Under the pieces are notes generated by a model, which saw nothing but the letters and a program-made list of their open reading frames with translations, was not told the DNA's origin and did not search any database. Both the position numbers and the translations under genes were made by a program. From assembly GCA_963668655.2 (NCBI GenBank), contig CAXXPQ010000004.1:1054001-1118000 (forward strand): DNA of 64,000 bases, read 5' to 3'. Shown one piece after another: positions 34,423 to 47,500 of this stretch. The DNA comes from G963668655 sp963668655. Its GTDB lineage: Bacteria > Myxococcota_A > SURF-8. Numbering within the stretch: position 1 is the stretch's first letter; each line of letters opens with the position of its first letter.

Positions 34423-35472
34423 GTGAAAAACGCGTGGAGAACGGCCATGGCGCTGTTTCTGCTTGTCTGCTGGGCGAATGTCCTGTGGGCGGAAGAAACG
34501 GCGGAAAACAGGGAACGTCCGGCAACCACCGGAAATGACAAGCAGAAATCGAGTTCGGATACGGATGCGGATCGGGGAAAGGTTACGGCCTCACTGAAGA
34601 CCCTGAGTGCACAGTTGTCCGAGAAATTGTTCGCCGCCGGATACCGAAAGCGCAGTCTGGCGGTGATGAAACTGGCCGAATACGGGAAAATGGCCAAGGA
34701 AAAACAGCTCGGTTCCGCCGTTCAGTCGGAATTGTCCACGCAGTTAAGCAGCCACGGATGGATCATGGTGGAGCGGGAACGTCTGATCGACCTTTTGAAG
34801 GAATCCGAGCTGGCACAGTCCGGCGCCATCGAGGACGATCAGGCCGCCGATCTGGCCCGCCTGGTGGGAGCCGATCTTCTGGTGGTGGGATCCGTCAGCG
34901 AGGTGGGCGACCGCTTCCTCATCAACGTGCGGGCGATCTCCAAGGAAAAGGGAACCGCCGTGGCCGTCCAGCAGACGGAAGTTTCCTCGGCCCATCTGAT
35001 CGCGTTGTCCAGCGAAGCGGTGGTATTGAAGACCCGCTGGGGCGCGACCTATCGTTCCATGGTCGCACCCGGCTGGGGGCAGTTCTACAACGAAGAACCG
35101 ATCAAGGGCGGCGTTTTCCTGGCCGCGGAACTTGGCGCCGTGGCGGCGGCCATCGGTCTGCATTTCGCGGGCAAGGCGGTGGAGGATGAATACAACAGCC
35201 TGGACGAACAGGATTTCATCAAAAATCCCAGTCGTCACGACGACTTGGAGAAAAAGCGGCAGAATCTCTGGCTGGCCCGGGACATCATGTTCGGCGCGAT
35301 CGCCGGGGTGTGGCTGATTAACGTCCTGGACGCCGCGATCAACGCCAAGACTTACGTCCGCACCGAGACCGGGGTGGAACTGAAAGGAGCCGGAGGTGGC
35401 GATTTCCGCCCGATTCTGATGGGATCGGAGACGGACCCGGCTCCCGGCATGATGTTCCACTTCGAATACTGA
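34423..35472 (+). CDS. CsgG/FlgO-like exported protein with C-terminal membrane segments
   Basis: 349 residues from a GTG with GAGAGGA upstream. Signal peptide (to about AEETAE). Residues ~60-205 resemble the CsgG/FlgO nucleotide-binding-like fold of periplasmic 'curli-assembly' proteins (SLAVMKLAEYGK, VQSELSTQLSSHGWIMVER, GADLLVVGSVSEVGDRFLI). Residues ~215-310 have APGWGQFYNEEPIKGG with two hydrophobic helices, as in DUF5683-type proteins. Exported; likely envelope assembly or trafficking. It lies 34 bp before the giant lipoprotein gene, so the two are probably co-transcribed and may work together in its export or display. Confidence 0.8.
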   Translation: MKNAWRTAMALFLLVCWANVLWAEETAENRERPATTGNDKQKSSSDTDADRGKVTASLKTLSAQLSEKLFAAGYRKRSLAVMKLAEYGKMAKEKQLGSAVQSELSTQLSSHGWIMVERERLIDLLKESELAQSGAIEDDQAADLARLVGADLLVVGSVSEVGDRFLINVRAISKEKGTAVAVQQTEVSSAHLIALSSEAVVLKTRWGATYRSMVAPGWGQFYNEEPIKGGVFLAAELGAVAAAIGLHFAGKAVEDEYNSLDEQDFIKNPSRHDDLEKKRQNLWLARDIMFGAIAGVWLINVLDAAINAKTYVRTETGVELKGAGGGDFRPILMGSETDPAPGMMFHFEY

Positions 35473-35506
35473 CGCCCGGCCCGACGCGGGAAGAGGAGAT
35501 AAGGCT

Positions 35507-38500
35507 ATGAAAAGAAACGTAAATTACGTCGTCAAACCTACCGGAACGCGCCTTCTGGCCGTCTTGGCCTCGCTGTTCGTGCTCGTTTCCGGCTGCGACT
35601 ATAAACTGGACGCGGACAATCCCTTCGATCCCGAATCCCCCCCGGACAAACAGGCCAAGGGCAGCCTCTCCGGAACGGTGGATCTGCAATATCAAGGCGC
35701 CGAGGCCCAGGACGCGGTGACGATCACCTTGGACGGCGAGGGACAGACTCTCACCACGACCTCCCGAGAAGACGGCGCGTATTCCTTCGAGGAATCGGTC
35801 ATGCCCGGTTCCTGGATGCTGCGCTACACCTTGCCGACCTACCAGGAAACCACCTTCGGCCCCTTCGAGATCGGGGCGGCGGAATCCATGACGATTCCCG
35901 TCATCACGCTGCTGAAACGGGTCAGCGCCCTGAACGGCTCCGTCACGCTGGACGGCCTGGACGAAAACGGCCAGCCGATCGAGGATTTTTCCGGTGTGCG
36001 GCTGGTGCTGCGAAGCAAGGACGCCGTTTCCGGCGCGGAAAGCGACGAGGACGCCCCTCGTTCGTACACCACCGTCAGCGACAGCGACGGCTCCTATTAT
36101 CTGGGCGAAGTGCCTTTCGGCTCCTACGAGTTGATCGCCGGCCTGGACGGATTCTCCAGTTCCCTCAGTCCCGTGACGGTGGAAGACGATGAAATGATTC
36201 TGAATTCCATCCGCCTGGTTTCCTCCATGGGCGCGGTGCGCATTGCGGACGGCGCAGAGTTCTCCAGCGACCGGGAAGTGAGCGTCCTTTTACGCGCCTC
36301 CGGACCGATCAAGTCCTGGACGCTTTCGGAAGACGCCGATTTCGCGGACGGAACCACCATCAGCGGAGAGATCCCGGACACCACCGAAACGCTGTTCGTG
36401 GAAGAGACGTTCACGCTTTCGGAAGGAGACGGAGAAAAGATCGTTTTCGGCCGCTACGAAACCTTCGCCGGAGCGGAATCCGACATCGCCAGCGACGGCA
36501 TCGTTCTGGATACCACTCCTCCGGCCAACACGGCGGTGATTATCGCCGGAAACGCGACCTACGCCACGGACGCCGTGGTGGAATTGACCTTCCAGGCGGG
36601 CGACCTGCTTTCCGGCGTGAAGGGCATGCGCGTGAGCACGGACGGTCTGCTGGACGAAGAAACGGTGGTGGACTTCGCGCTGAACCAGACGGTCACCCTG
36701 CCCATTCCGGATACCGGAGACGGCGTGGAACTGTCCGTCCGGGCGTCGTTCATCGACGGCGCGGGAAACGAGTCCGATCCCGTAAAAGACACGATTCTTT
36801 TCGACAACACCCCGCCCGCAGTCGGAACCCAGGCCGTACGGATCAACGGCGGTGACGCGGCCACGCCCGAGGCAGCGGTGACCCTGGAGTTCGACATCAC
36901 GGGCGCTTCCCACATGATGCTTTCCAACGATTCCGGACTGGGCGGCGCGTCGTGGATGCCGTTCGCCTCCACGTTCGCGGGCTGGCGACTGGCCGAGCCC
37001 GAGATGGACGGCAATAAAACCGTCTACGCTCGCTTCCGCGACGAGGCGGGCAACGAAACGGATACTCTCGAAGATTCCATCGCCATCGACAGTACGGGCA
37101 TCCTGGCGGGCACGCTGGCGCTGGTTCCCGCCGACACGCCCAATCCCTTCCAGAACGTGGAATTCGCCCTGGACGGCCAGAAAGTGGGCGACGGCTTCGG
37201 CTCGGTCAGTCTGGACCTGGAAGACGGATCCTTCGAACTCGGCGATATTCCTTACGGAACCTACGGCGGGCTGCGGGTGACCAAGGCGGATTTCGCCGCC
37301 GCCCAGACCGGCGCGCTAGTGGTGAAGCCCGGCGAAACCCGACCCGTCGGCGAACTGACGCTCTCTTCGCTGTACGGACGGACCACGGGCCGGTTGGCCG
37401 TGATTCCCTCGAACACGCCGGACGCCTTCGACGGCGTTGCGTTCACGCTGGACGGACAGGCCGTGGGAGCGGAAAACGTGACGGTGGAAGAAAACGGTGC
37501 GTTCGTGCTTTCCCGCCTGGCCGTGGGCGTCTATGCCACGTTGAAAGCGTCCAAGAACGGTTTCTCCGCCGGAACGAACGGCATGATCCAGATAACGGCG
37601 GGCGCTCCCGCCGATGCCGGAACCCTGACCCTGTCCAGCCTGACCAGTTCCGTCACGGGATCGCTGGCCGTCGTCCCGGCAAGCACCCCGGAGCCTTTCG
37701 CGAACGTTTCCTTCCGGCTGAACGGGCAGGCCGTCCCGGCCGAGCGCGTCACCATCGAGGAAAACGGCGATTTTTCCATCGCGGACGTACCCGTGGGGAT
37801 TTATTCCGGCCTGACGGCCCTGAAGCCCGACTTCCATTCGGCCCGCAGCGAAGCCCTTTCCGTGGAAGCCGCAGGCCCCGCCGTGGCCGGGGAACTGACG
37901 CTGATCGATACGGTGGGCGCCATCTCGGGAACAGTGGCGGTGGTTCCGGCGGACACGCCGGACGCCCTTCTGGGCCTGAGTTTCTCCCTGGACGGCGAAC
38001 TGGTGGAAAACGCGAACCTGGACACCGAAACGGGAGCCTTCCTGATCGAAAACCTGCCCACGGGCGCGTACGGCAGCCTGATCGTCTCCAAGGCGAACTT
38101 CAGTTCCGGCCAGGCGCTTTCCATCCTGGTCAATCCCGGCGTGACACACGACGCAGGCACGCTCACGCTCACCGACAAGTTCGGCGGCGTGACCGGAACG
38201 CTGGTGATCGAAAACGACGCCGACCCCACGGACGTGGAACTGCTGGTGGGCGGCGCGGCCGCTCCCCAGGCGGTGATTCAGGAAAACGGCCACTTCACGA
38301 TTCCCGGTCTGGCCGTGGGCGCCTATCCTTACGTGGCGGCCCGAAAGAGCGGCTATTCGGAGGGACGTTCGGAGTACTTCGCCGTGGAACCGGGTCGAAA
38401 CGCGGACATCGGCATCATCCGCCTGGACCGCGCGCGCGGCGCCATCGAGGGATGGGCCAAACTGGTGGGACGCAGCGATCACGCCGGAATCCTGGTGCGC

Positions 38501-41500
38501 CTGTCCGGAACCAGCCATACCGGCGTCACCGACGCCACCGGCTATTTCTACATGGGCGACATCGTTGTCGGCACCTACGAACTGGTCGCTTCCAAGGACG
38601 GCTTCGTGCAGCGCACGTTGGGCGGCGCGGGCGTGGAGGAAGATCAGGTCACCACCCTGAACGCCGTGGACAATCCCCTGCTACTCTCTCCGCAGGAAGG
38701 CGATTTCCGGATCGAGGGCGGCGCGGCCTATACGAATCAGACCGTGGTGACGCTGGAACTGGAATACGAGGAAGCAGCGGCGGTGCGCGTGTCCGAGGAC
38801 GACGATTTCTTCAACGATCCCGGCATCCTGGATCCGCCGTTCGTCGATCTTTCCACCCTGGTGGATGAAGGCGTGGTCACGCTGGACGGCGACGTCATCC
38901 TGTACACGTACGAGTTCGCGGAGGATCCGGGAGAGGCGACCATCGTGGACGGCCAGAAAACCATTTACGTCCAGTTCCAGGACGTGTACGGGCAGTCCTC
39001 GGAAACCTTCTCCGGCTCCATCATTCTGGATCGCCTGCCCCCCGAACTGATCGAACCGCCCCTGACCATCAACGGCGGCGACGCTTATACCAACAACCCC
39101 TCGGGGCTCGTCAGCCTGGGATTTTCCGTCTACGACGAAAACGGCGTGGAGTTCGTCTATCTCTCCCGGGACGACGCCACCTACCAGCCGCGCTCCTATG
39201 TCCCCGCCGTGAGTTATCCCCTTTCCGCCCCGGAAACCGACGGGCAAAAGCACGTGTACGTCTATTTCGTGGACGTGGCGGGCAACCGCACCGAAACCGT
39301 TCACGAAACCATCGTGCTGGACACCGAGGATCCGGAATTCGTCTCCTTCGCCATCGAGGCCGAAACCACGGACGGTTCGACCAAATACACCACCTCGCCG
39401 TCGGTGACCCTGCGGATCGAAGCCGTGGGGGCCAGCCAGATGATGGTCAGCAACTATCCCTCCTTCGTGGGTTCGAGCTGGGAACCGTATGCGACGAGCC
39501 GCGTCTGGTCGCTTCCGGTGCAGGAAACCGAGCATCTCGTCACCATCAAGTTCCGCGACGAAGCGGGCAATCTTCTGGGAGCGGACGCCTCCATCAACGA
39601 TTCTATCGTTCTGGACACCACCGCGCCTCCCGCGCCGGAATTTCTGCTTGCCGGAAGCGGCGTCTTCCAGCAATACAGCCGCCGCCGGGACATCCAGCTG
39701 GAATTCCAGAACGCTCCGGCCGGCGTCAAGGCGCAGGTGGCGGACGACCTGTCCTTCCCGTCTCCCGCCTTCGATCTTCCGGTGGGCGGCGTGGTGGACC
39801 ACGACCTGGACGATTATGACGGCCTGCAACTGGTGGTTTCCCGTTACCTGGACGTGGCCGGAAACGCCTCCGCTCCCGTGCAGAAACCCATCACCCTGGA
39901 CCGCGTGGCCCCATACGGCGAGCAGATCGCCGTCTCGGAAGGCTCGGTGGTGAACGATCCCACCGTCACGCTCCTGCTTTCCGCCATCGGCGCGACGGAA
40001 ATGGCCGTCCATGAAAGCGCGGACTGCGCCGGAAGCGACTGGGAACCCTATCGCACGGCGAAATCCGTCACCGCCGTCGGAGGCGACGGCGTAAAGACCT
40101 TCAGCGTGAAGTTCCGCGACAGCGCCCGGAACGAGTCGGGCTGCGCCGCCGTCTCGTTCTCGCTGGACGAAACCGATCCGCAGGTTTCGCTTCGCATCAA
40201 CGAAGGCGACGCCTATTCCCAAAGCCGAGGCGTCACGCTCTCGGTGGACGCCTCCGACAGCGATGCGGGAACCTGGGGCGGCATCGAGGCCATGCGCGTC
40301 ACCAACAGCGCGCCCTTCACCGACGAAAGCTGGGAGCCTCTTCAGAATTCCAAAAGCTGGATGCTCTCCCTGGGATCCGGAGAGAAATCCGTCTGGGTGC
40401 AGGTCCGGGACCGCTCCGGCCGCATCGCCCAGGCCCAGGACGATATCATCCTGGACACGGAAGCGCCCAGCGTCTCCGTGTCCATCACGGACGACGACGG
40501 CTACACCCAGAGCCGAACCGTTTCATTGACCATCACCGCCTCGGACGACATCGCCGAAGCTGCGGAACTGGCGTATTACATTTCCAATTCGCCCACCTTC
40601 CCGGCGGCTCAAGGCCAGCCGTTCGCCTACGTCGATGGCGGCGTGACACGGGACTGGGATCTTTCCGAGGGCGACGGCTTGAAGAACGTCTACGTGCGCA
40701 TGGTGGACCTGGCCGGAAACATCACGGAAGCCTGGGACAGCACCATTCTGGACGTGTCGGGCCCGGCGGGCTCGAACGCCTACGTCCAGGAAGGCGAATA
40801 CCTGAACGATCCGGCCTGCACGCTGGTGGCCTATTCCTCCGGCGCGGACGAGATGCGCATCGAAGGCGACGTGACGGACACCAGTTCCACCTTCCGCTGG
40901 ATCGCGCTGGCCGGCTCCACCCCCCTCGTGCTGAACGACGTCGATCAGGGCGCCTGCCGGGACACGGGCGACTGCACCGTGCGGGTCACGTTCCGCGACA
41001 ACGCGGGCCACACCGACGGTCCCGTGACGATCGCCCTGGTGCTGGACACGGACCTTCCCACCGGAACGCTGACCATCAACGACGGCGACACGCACACGGA
41101 TTCCCCGGCGGTGACGCTCTCCCTCGACGTTGCGGACGCCACCACGGAAGTCGCTTCCATGCGCATCAACAACGTCAACGATTTCGCCGGCCGGAACTGG
41201 GAGGTCTTCGTATCCTCCCGCGCCTGGGTGCTGCCCTCGAACAACGACAGCCATGCGGTCTACGCCCAGATCCGAGACGCGGCGGGCAATGTCCGGCTGT
41301 TGACGGACGGCATCATCCTGGACGACCAGCCACCCGCCCTGACGGCGTTTTCCATCGAGAACGACGCGGCCTACACCGCTACGCGGGATGTATCGATCTT
41401 CGTCAACGCCGGCGACGCGGGCAGCGCGGTGACGGATCTCACGGTCAAGCTCTCCAACGATCCTTCCTTCAACGGCGCGGTGTCCTACGTCATGACCGGA

Positions 41501-44500
41501 GCCGGTCTGACCGTGGATCCCTGGACGCTGAGCGAGGGCGACGGAACGAAAAACGTCTACCTGCGGATCGAGGACGAAGCCGGAAACCGCGTGGAAGCCA
41601 CGGAATCCATATTCCTGGACACGGAAACCCCCACCGTCTCGCTCCAGATTTTGGGCGACGACCCGCGCGCCCAGAACACCGCCACTCTCAATCTCTCGGC
41701 CAGCGCGGACACGCAATACATGTGGATCCAGACCACGGACAGCATCGATTGCAGCGGCGAGATCGATACGCCGTACCAGTCCCAGATCACCGGTTGGCCG
41801 CTGGGGGACAGCAGCGGGACCATTACCGTTTCCGCCTGCTTCAAGGATCGCGCGGGAAATGTCAGCCAGGCTTCCGATTCCGTGCTTCTGGACCTGGACA
41901 ATCCCGGCGGCACGCTCTCCATCAACGAAGGCGGCACCCTGACCGGCGAACGCGTAGTGACCCTGACCATCTCGAACCCCACGGACGCCACGACCCGGAT
42001 CGAAAGCATGCGCGTGACCAACTCGACCTTCGCGGGCGAACCCTTCGAGCCGTTCGCCTCCACCCGCACCTGGATTCTGTCCGCACTGAACGGAACGCGT
42101 ACGGTGACGGTGGAACTGATGGATTCGGTCGGAAACACCACCTCCATTCAAGACGATATCGTTCTGGACACCAACGCCCCCGTCGGACTGAGTATCCGTA
42201 TCGATCTGGGCGCATCCTACACCCAGGACGCCGAAGTCTCGCTGGAGGTCAACGGATCCGACGCCTTGACCGAGAAGGCGAACCTGAGATACTACCTCTC
42301 CAATTCGCCGTCCTTCACCGACGCGGTGGCGCAAAACTTCAATCCGGGCGCGGGCCCCACCACCACCGCCTGGACGCTGGAGGAAGGCAACGGCATGAAG
42401 ACGGTGTATCTCGTGGTGGCGGACGAGGCGAACAACACCGCCCACGCCAGCGATTCCATCTTCCTGGATGCCGAGGATCCCTACGCCACGCTGACCATCG
42501 ACGCCGACAGCCCCACCAACGACCGCACCGTGGATCTGCTGTTCAGCGCCGCTTCCGACGTGGAACAGTTCGCCGTAGCCAACGGAGGCTCCATCGACTG
42601 CGAAACCGCGACCTACCAGGAATACGATCCGGATTCCCCCGTACTGAGCAATCATGACCTGGGAGCCGTCAGCGGAAAAATCACCGTCTGGGGCTGCTTC
42701 AAGGACGCCTCCGGAAGGACCGTGGCCGTTTCCGACTCCATCCGGCTGGATCTGGACGCTCCCAACGACGCCACCGTGTCGATCCTGGGGAACGATCCCG
42801 CCAACACGCCGACGGTCAACCTGCATCTCACCGCGCCGGACGACGTGACGATGATGGCGGTGGGAGATGAAACCCTGAATTGCGACACGGCAACGTACGA
42901 AGCCTTCAATCCCTATCCCACTCGGACCTTCGCGTCCGTAACGGGCCTGAAGCGCGTCCGGGTCTGCTTCCGGGACCAGGCGGGCAACCACGCCTGGGCT
43001 TCGGATACCGTCTACCTGGACGTAACCCCCCCGGCGGGCGGCGTGTCGATCAACGAAACGGGACCGGTGAACGATCCGAACGTCCACCTGAAGCTCACGC
43101 CCGAACTTCCCGTGGACGGCAACACCGTCTCTCACATCCGCGTGGTCAACCGGGCCGAACCGGTCTGCGACATCGGCACGGCCGGATGGGTGGCCTACGA
43201 GAACGATTCTCCGGCCTGGACACTGGACATCCCCGCGGGAGGCGACGGTCAGTCCTACGTCTCCGTCTGCTTCCGGGATCAGGCGGGAAACACCTCGTCC
43301 GCCACGGCCGCCATCCGCATCGACACCCTGCCTCCCAGCGGAACCGTCGCCCTGGACCGGGAATACTACAACGGCCCCGGCGACCCCGTCCCGGCCACAC
43401 TTTCGCTGACCCGCAGTTCCTCCGAGGCTGCCTGGCGCTCGGTGGTCGTCAATACCACCGGCGTTGCGCCGGACTGCGCGGACGCGGCCCTGTCCTGGGA
43501 AGCCTATGCGGACACGAAGGCCGTGGTTCTGGACGCCGACGCCCTGGCGGAAACCGGCATCGTCAATTCCGTTTTCCTTTGCCTGAAGGACACGGCCGGG
43601 AACGTCAGTTCCGCACCGGCGACCGACAGCGCCGTGGTGGACACCAACGCTCCGGAAGGCTCCGTGAACATCCTGGGCGACGATCCCACCAACGAGTCCA
43701 CCGTCATCGTCCGCTTGCACGACGCCTCCTCGGACACGATTCAGGTCGCCGTGACCAACGAGATCATCGACTGCGCGCTGGCGGAATACCAGACGTATAC
43801 GGAAGGCATGATGTTCACCTGGACCCTGGCCGTGGTGCAGGGTTCGCGAACCGTAGCCGTCTGTTTCAAAGACCGCGCCGGAAACACCTTCGAGACCGGC
43901 GATTCGGTCGTGCTGGATACCGAGGCTCCCTATCCGGGAATTCTCACCGTCGGCGGCGGCCAGGATCTGATCGCCACGACCACCGTGGATGTGGATATCA
44001 GCGGCGGCAATGCCAATCTGGACGTGATCCTGGTGGGCGATATCATCGTCGGAGACCAAGGCACCTACGCCTACGCGGACTTTCCGCTTTCGGACATCAC
44101 GCTCACCCACGCCAACGGCCTGAACTCGGTCACGGCCTACTTCCAGGACGAAGCCGGAAATCGTTCCGTCGGATTTTCCGACGTGGTGCAGGTGGACACC
44201 CGGCGGCCGGAACTGGGCGACATCAAGATCAACGGCGCAACCTGGGAAATCGGCGACGCGCCCATTCCAGTGGACGACGCCGCCCTGGTGGTGGAAATCT
44301 TCCCCGCCGACGCGGACGCCGCCTACTTCGAAATCAGCGAGGATCTGATCGACCTGCTCAGTTGCGACCCGGGCGCGGACGGCTGCGCGGCCATCGCACC
44401 GAGCCGCGTGTTTTCCGTCAGTTCCACCCTCGGCGTAAAGATTCTGCATTTCCGCTTCTTCGACAAAGCCGGAAACGCCAGCCTGGACGCAGGCCAGTTT

Positions 44501-47500
44501 CAGGTGGAACTGGTTTCCCCCCAGGTGGTCCGGCCGGTTCCCGAAATGGAACGTATCTCGCCGCGTTCGATCATCGCCTTGCAGAGCGATGAATACCGCG
44601 TCATGGCCATCGGGACGAAGTTCGCCACCGATTCCGTGCTGCGCATCGGCGATTTCGAGCTTTCGGCCGCCTGCACCGGCATTCAGGGCGGCCCGGCGGG
44701 CGTGACCTGCACGGACGCGAACCTGGAAGGCACCACCTGCGACGGCGACCCGAACTGCCGCAATTGCTGCCAGGTCACCATCAACACCAGTTCGCCCGCC
44801 TGGGCGCTGGTGCAAAACGCCGGATCCTACCTGGTGCGCGTGGTCACCCCGGAACCCGTGACGGGCACCGGCGTCAGTCTGGACACCGACTTCCTGTACG
44901 TGGTCGCGCCGCCCCCCGAGATTCTGGACTTCACACGTCTGGACAATCCCTCCCCGACATGCACGGAAGGCGTCGTAGACGGATGCGACATTCCGGAACG
45001 CCATAAACGGTACCAGATGGGGCTCGACAATCCGCCTTCCGAATTCACCATGGTTATCTGGGGCCGCAAGCTGATGGGCAACGTCGATGTCCGCATCGAA
45101 AACGTTTTCGGCCGGGTCACCTACGTCGGCCCGGATCCGGACGCCCCCACCTGGGATCCGAACCGGCAGATCGCCGTCGCGGAGATTTCCGGGTTACACC
45201 TGCCCCCCAGCGAACCGCCGTTCGCGATCACGCTCATCAATCCCACGCCTGGCGGCGGCGAGGACAGCATGCCGTTCGGCTCCAACTATCTGGCCCGGGA
45301 GGCCGGCTCGAACGTGTCCTCCATCATTCGGGAAAACGACCTGGTGACCTACGAAATCGACCAATTCGCGGAATGGTTCGACAATCCGGCCAACAGCATC
45401 AACTCTCCCTTGCTTTTGGAACTGAGTTCCGTATTCTGGCTGGGCAGCGGGGACCGCTCGCTCTCCTTCGGCGCCTGGGATCATCACGGCGACATGTTAT
45501 ACCAATTGCGCCCGGGACAGTTCGGCAGTGGAACGCCTCTCGGAATGGAGGCGTGGACCATCGGCATCCAGTCCCGGCCGGGTCGTTTCCAATACGACTT
45601 CGATCCGGGCTTCCGCACCCGGCCCACCGCCGTCTTCGGACACTCCGACACCGTCACCGTGGGCAACAGTCCCTCGCGGGTCGCCGTGGGATATCTGGGA
45701 CACGAACTGACCGACGGCAATCCCCAGATCGTCACGTCGAATGAGGATTCGTACACCATCACCGTGGCCTGGTCCTCGGACGCCGGTTTCTTCGGCTGGG
45801 ATGTGGGCAACACGGACACCTACAACGTACTGACACGCCCGATGGAAAGCGTCCTGGTGGATGTGAACCGGGACGGGCATCTGGATATCGCCACCTGTCA
45901 TCGCTGGACCAGCAGCGAAGGCGCGCTGACCATCCTGATGAACAAAGGCGACGGAACGTTCGAAAACCAGGTGATCTACGAGGCGGGCAACGATGCCGAA
46001 AACATCGCCGCGGGCGACCTGAACAACGATTCCTTCCCGGATATCGTGCTCGCGGACCGCTCGGGGAACTGGATCTACACCCTGCTGAACAAGGGAGACG
46101 GCACCTTCCTGGACGCCGAGCGCGCCATCGCCAGTACGAGTCCCATGGGCGTGGAACTGGCCGACTTCGACCTGGACGGAAACCTGGATATCGTCGCCTC
46201 TTCCAACTCGCTGGACATGATCCGAATCATCCCGGGATACGGAGACGGAACGTTCAGCACGGCCACGGCGTATCAGATCAGCGTCATCAACGAACCCCAT
46301 GAACTGGCCGTGGACGACTTCAACGCGGACGGCATTCCGGATATCGTCGTGGTGGGCGATTATTACAACCAGGGCGACAACGACAACAACGCCGACGTGC
46401 TGATCGGAAAGGGAGATTTCGCCTTCGAAACGCCGGTGACGTATGATCTGCCCGAGCGCTCTACATCCCACAGCCCCAACGACGTGGACACCGGAGATCT
46501 GAACAACGACGGCTACCCGGATATCGTTATCGGATACAGTTCTTACCAGTACATCACCATCCTGTGGAACAACGGGGACGGCTCCTTCACCATGCAGGAG
46601 CACGATACCGGCCACGGCGTAAACGGCGTCTGCCTGGCGGATCTCACGAACGAGGGACATCTGGACCTCGTTACAACGAGTTCCAATTACGGAGAATTCT
46701 ACGTCCACGACAATCTCGGAGAGGGAACCTACTACGAACCCTTGACCACGCTGGACTCTAGCGAAATTTATCATCCCACGGATCCGCAACTGGCCGACCT
46801 GAATCGGGACGGGGAAGCGGACCTGATCGCCGTACATGAAAACAAAAACTACGTGGAGGTTTTCCTGGGATCGGGCGGCGGTGCTTTCGGGGCAGGCGCC
46901 ACATACGTCACCCACACGGGATCGGCCTATTCCAGTCTTGCCTATCCCAATCATGTGGTGGTCTCCGATTTCGACGGAGACGGCGAGGCGGACGTGGCTG
47001 CAAGCAATTCCAGCAGCTACTACCTGAACCCCAACGACGTGGCCGTGCTCTTCGGAAACGGAACGGGCGCGCTTACGGGCTTGACCCGCTACGGCACGGG
47101 AGCCAAACCGATGGACCTGGTGGCGGCCGACTTCAACGACGACGGCGCCCCGGACATCGCCACCGCCAACAACACCACCGACACCTTAAGCGTGCTGCTC
47201 AACAACGGAGACGGCACCTTCGCTGCGAAGGTGGACTATTCCTTCAGCAGCAACCCGCAGTACGAACACGAACCCACCAGCATTCACGCCGGCGACTTCA
47301 ACGGCGACGGCGTTCTGGATCTCGTGGTGGGACACTGGATGTATCACGTCAGCGTCTTGCTGGGAGAGAAAGACGGGAACGGCGCGCCCACGGGAACCTT
47401 CGGAGCGTCCCAGTATATCCCCACGACCACGAACGGCGCGGGCGGCCTGCGCGTGGCGGACCTGAACCTGGACGGCGCGGACGACATCGTCAGCGGTACC

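Noticed and set aside
33060..34697. 545-codon minus-strand frame rich in Val, Met and Arg opposite the His tail
   Set aside because: Produced by reading CAC/CAT repeats in reverse (GTG/ATG). The plus strand has TrmO motifs and a proper start.
40523..45004. 1,493-codon minus-strand frame inside the giant lipoprotein gene
   Set aside because: It is the mirror of repeated GC-rich Ig-like modules. Its Gly/Arg/His/Val-rich composition has no domain sense, while the plus strand has clear repeated domains.
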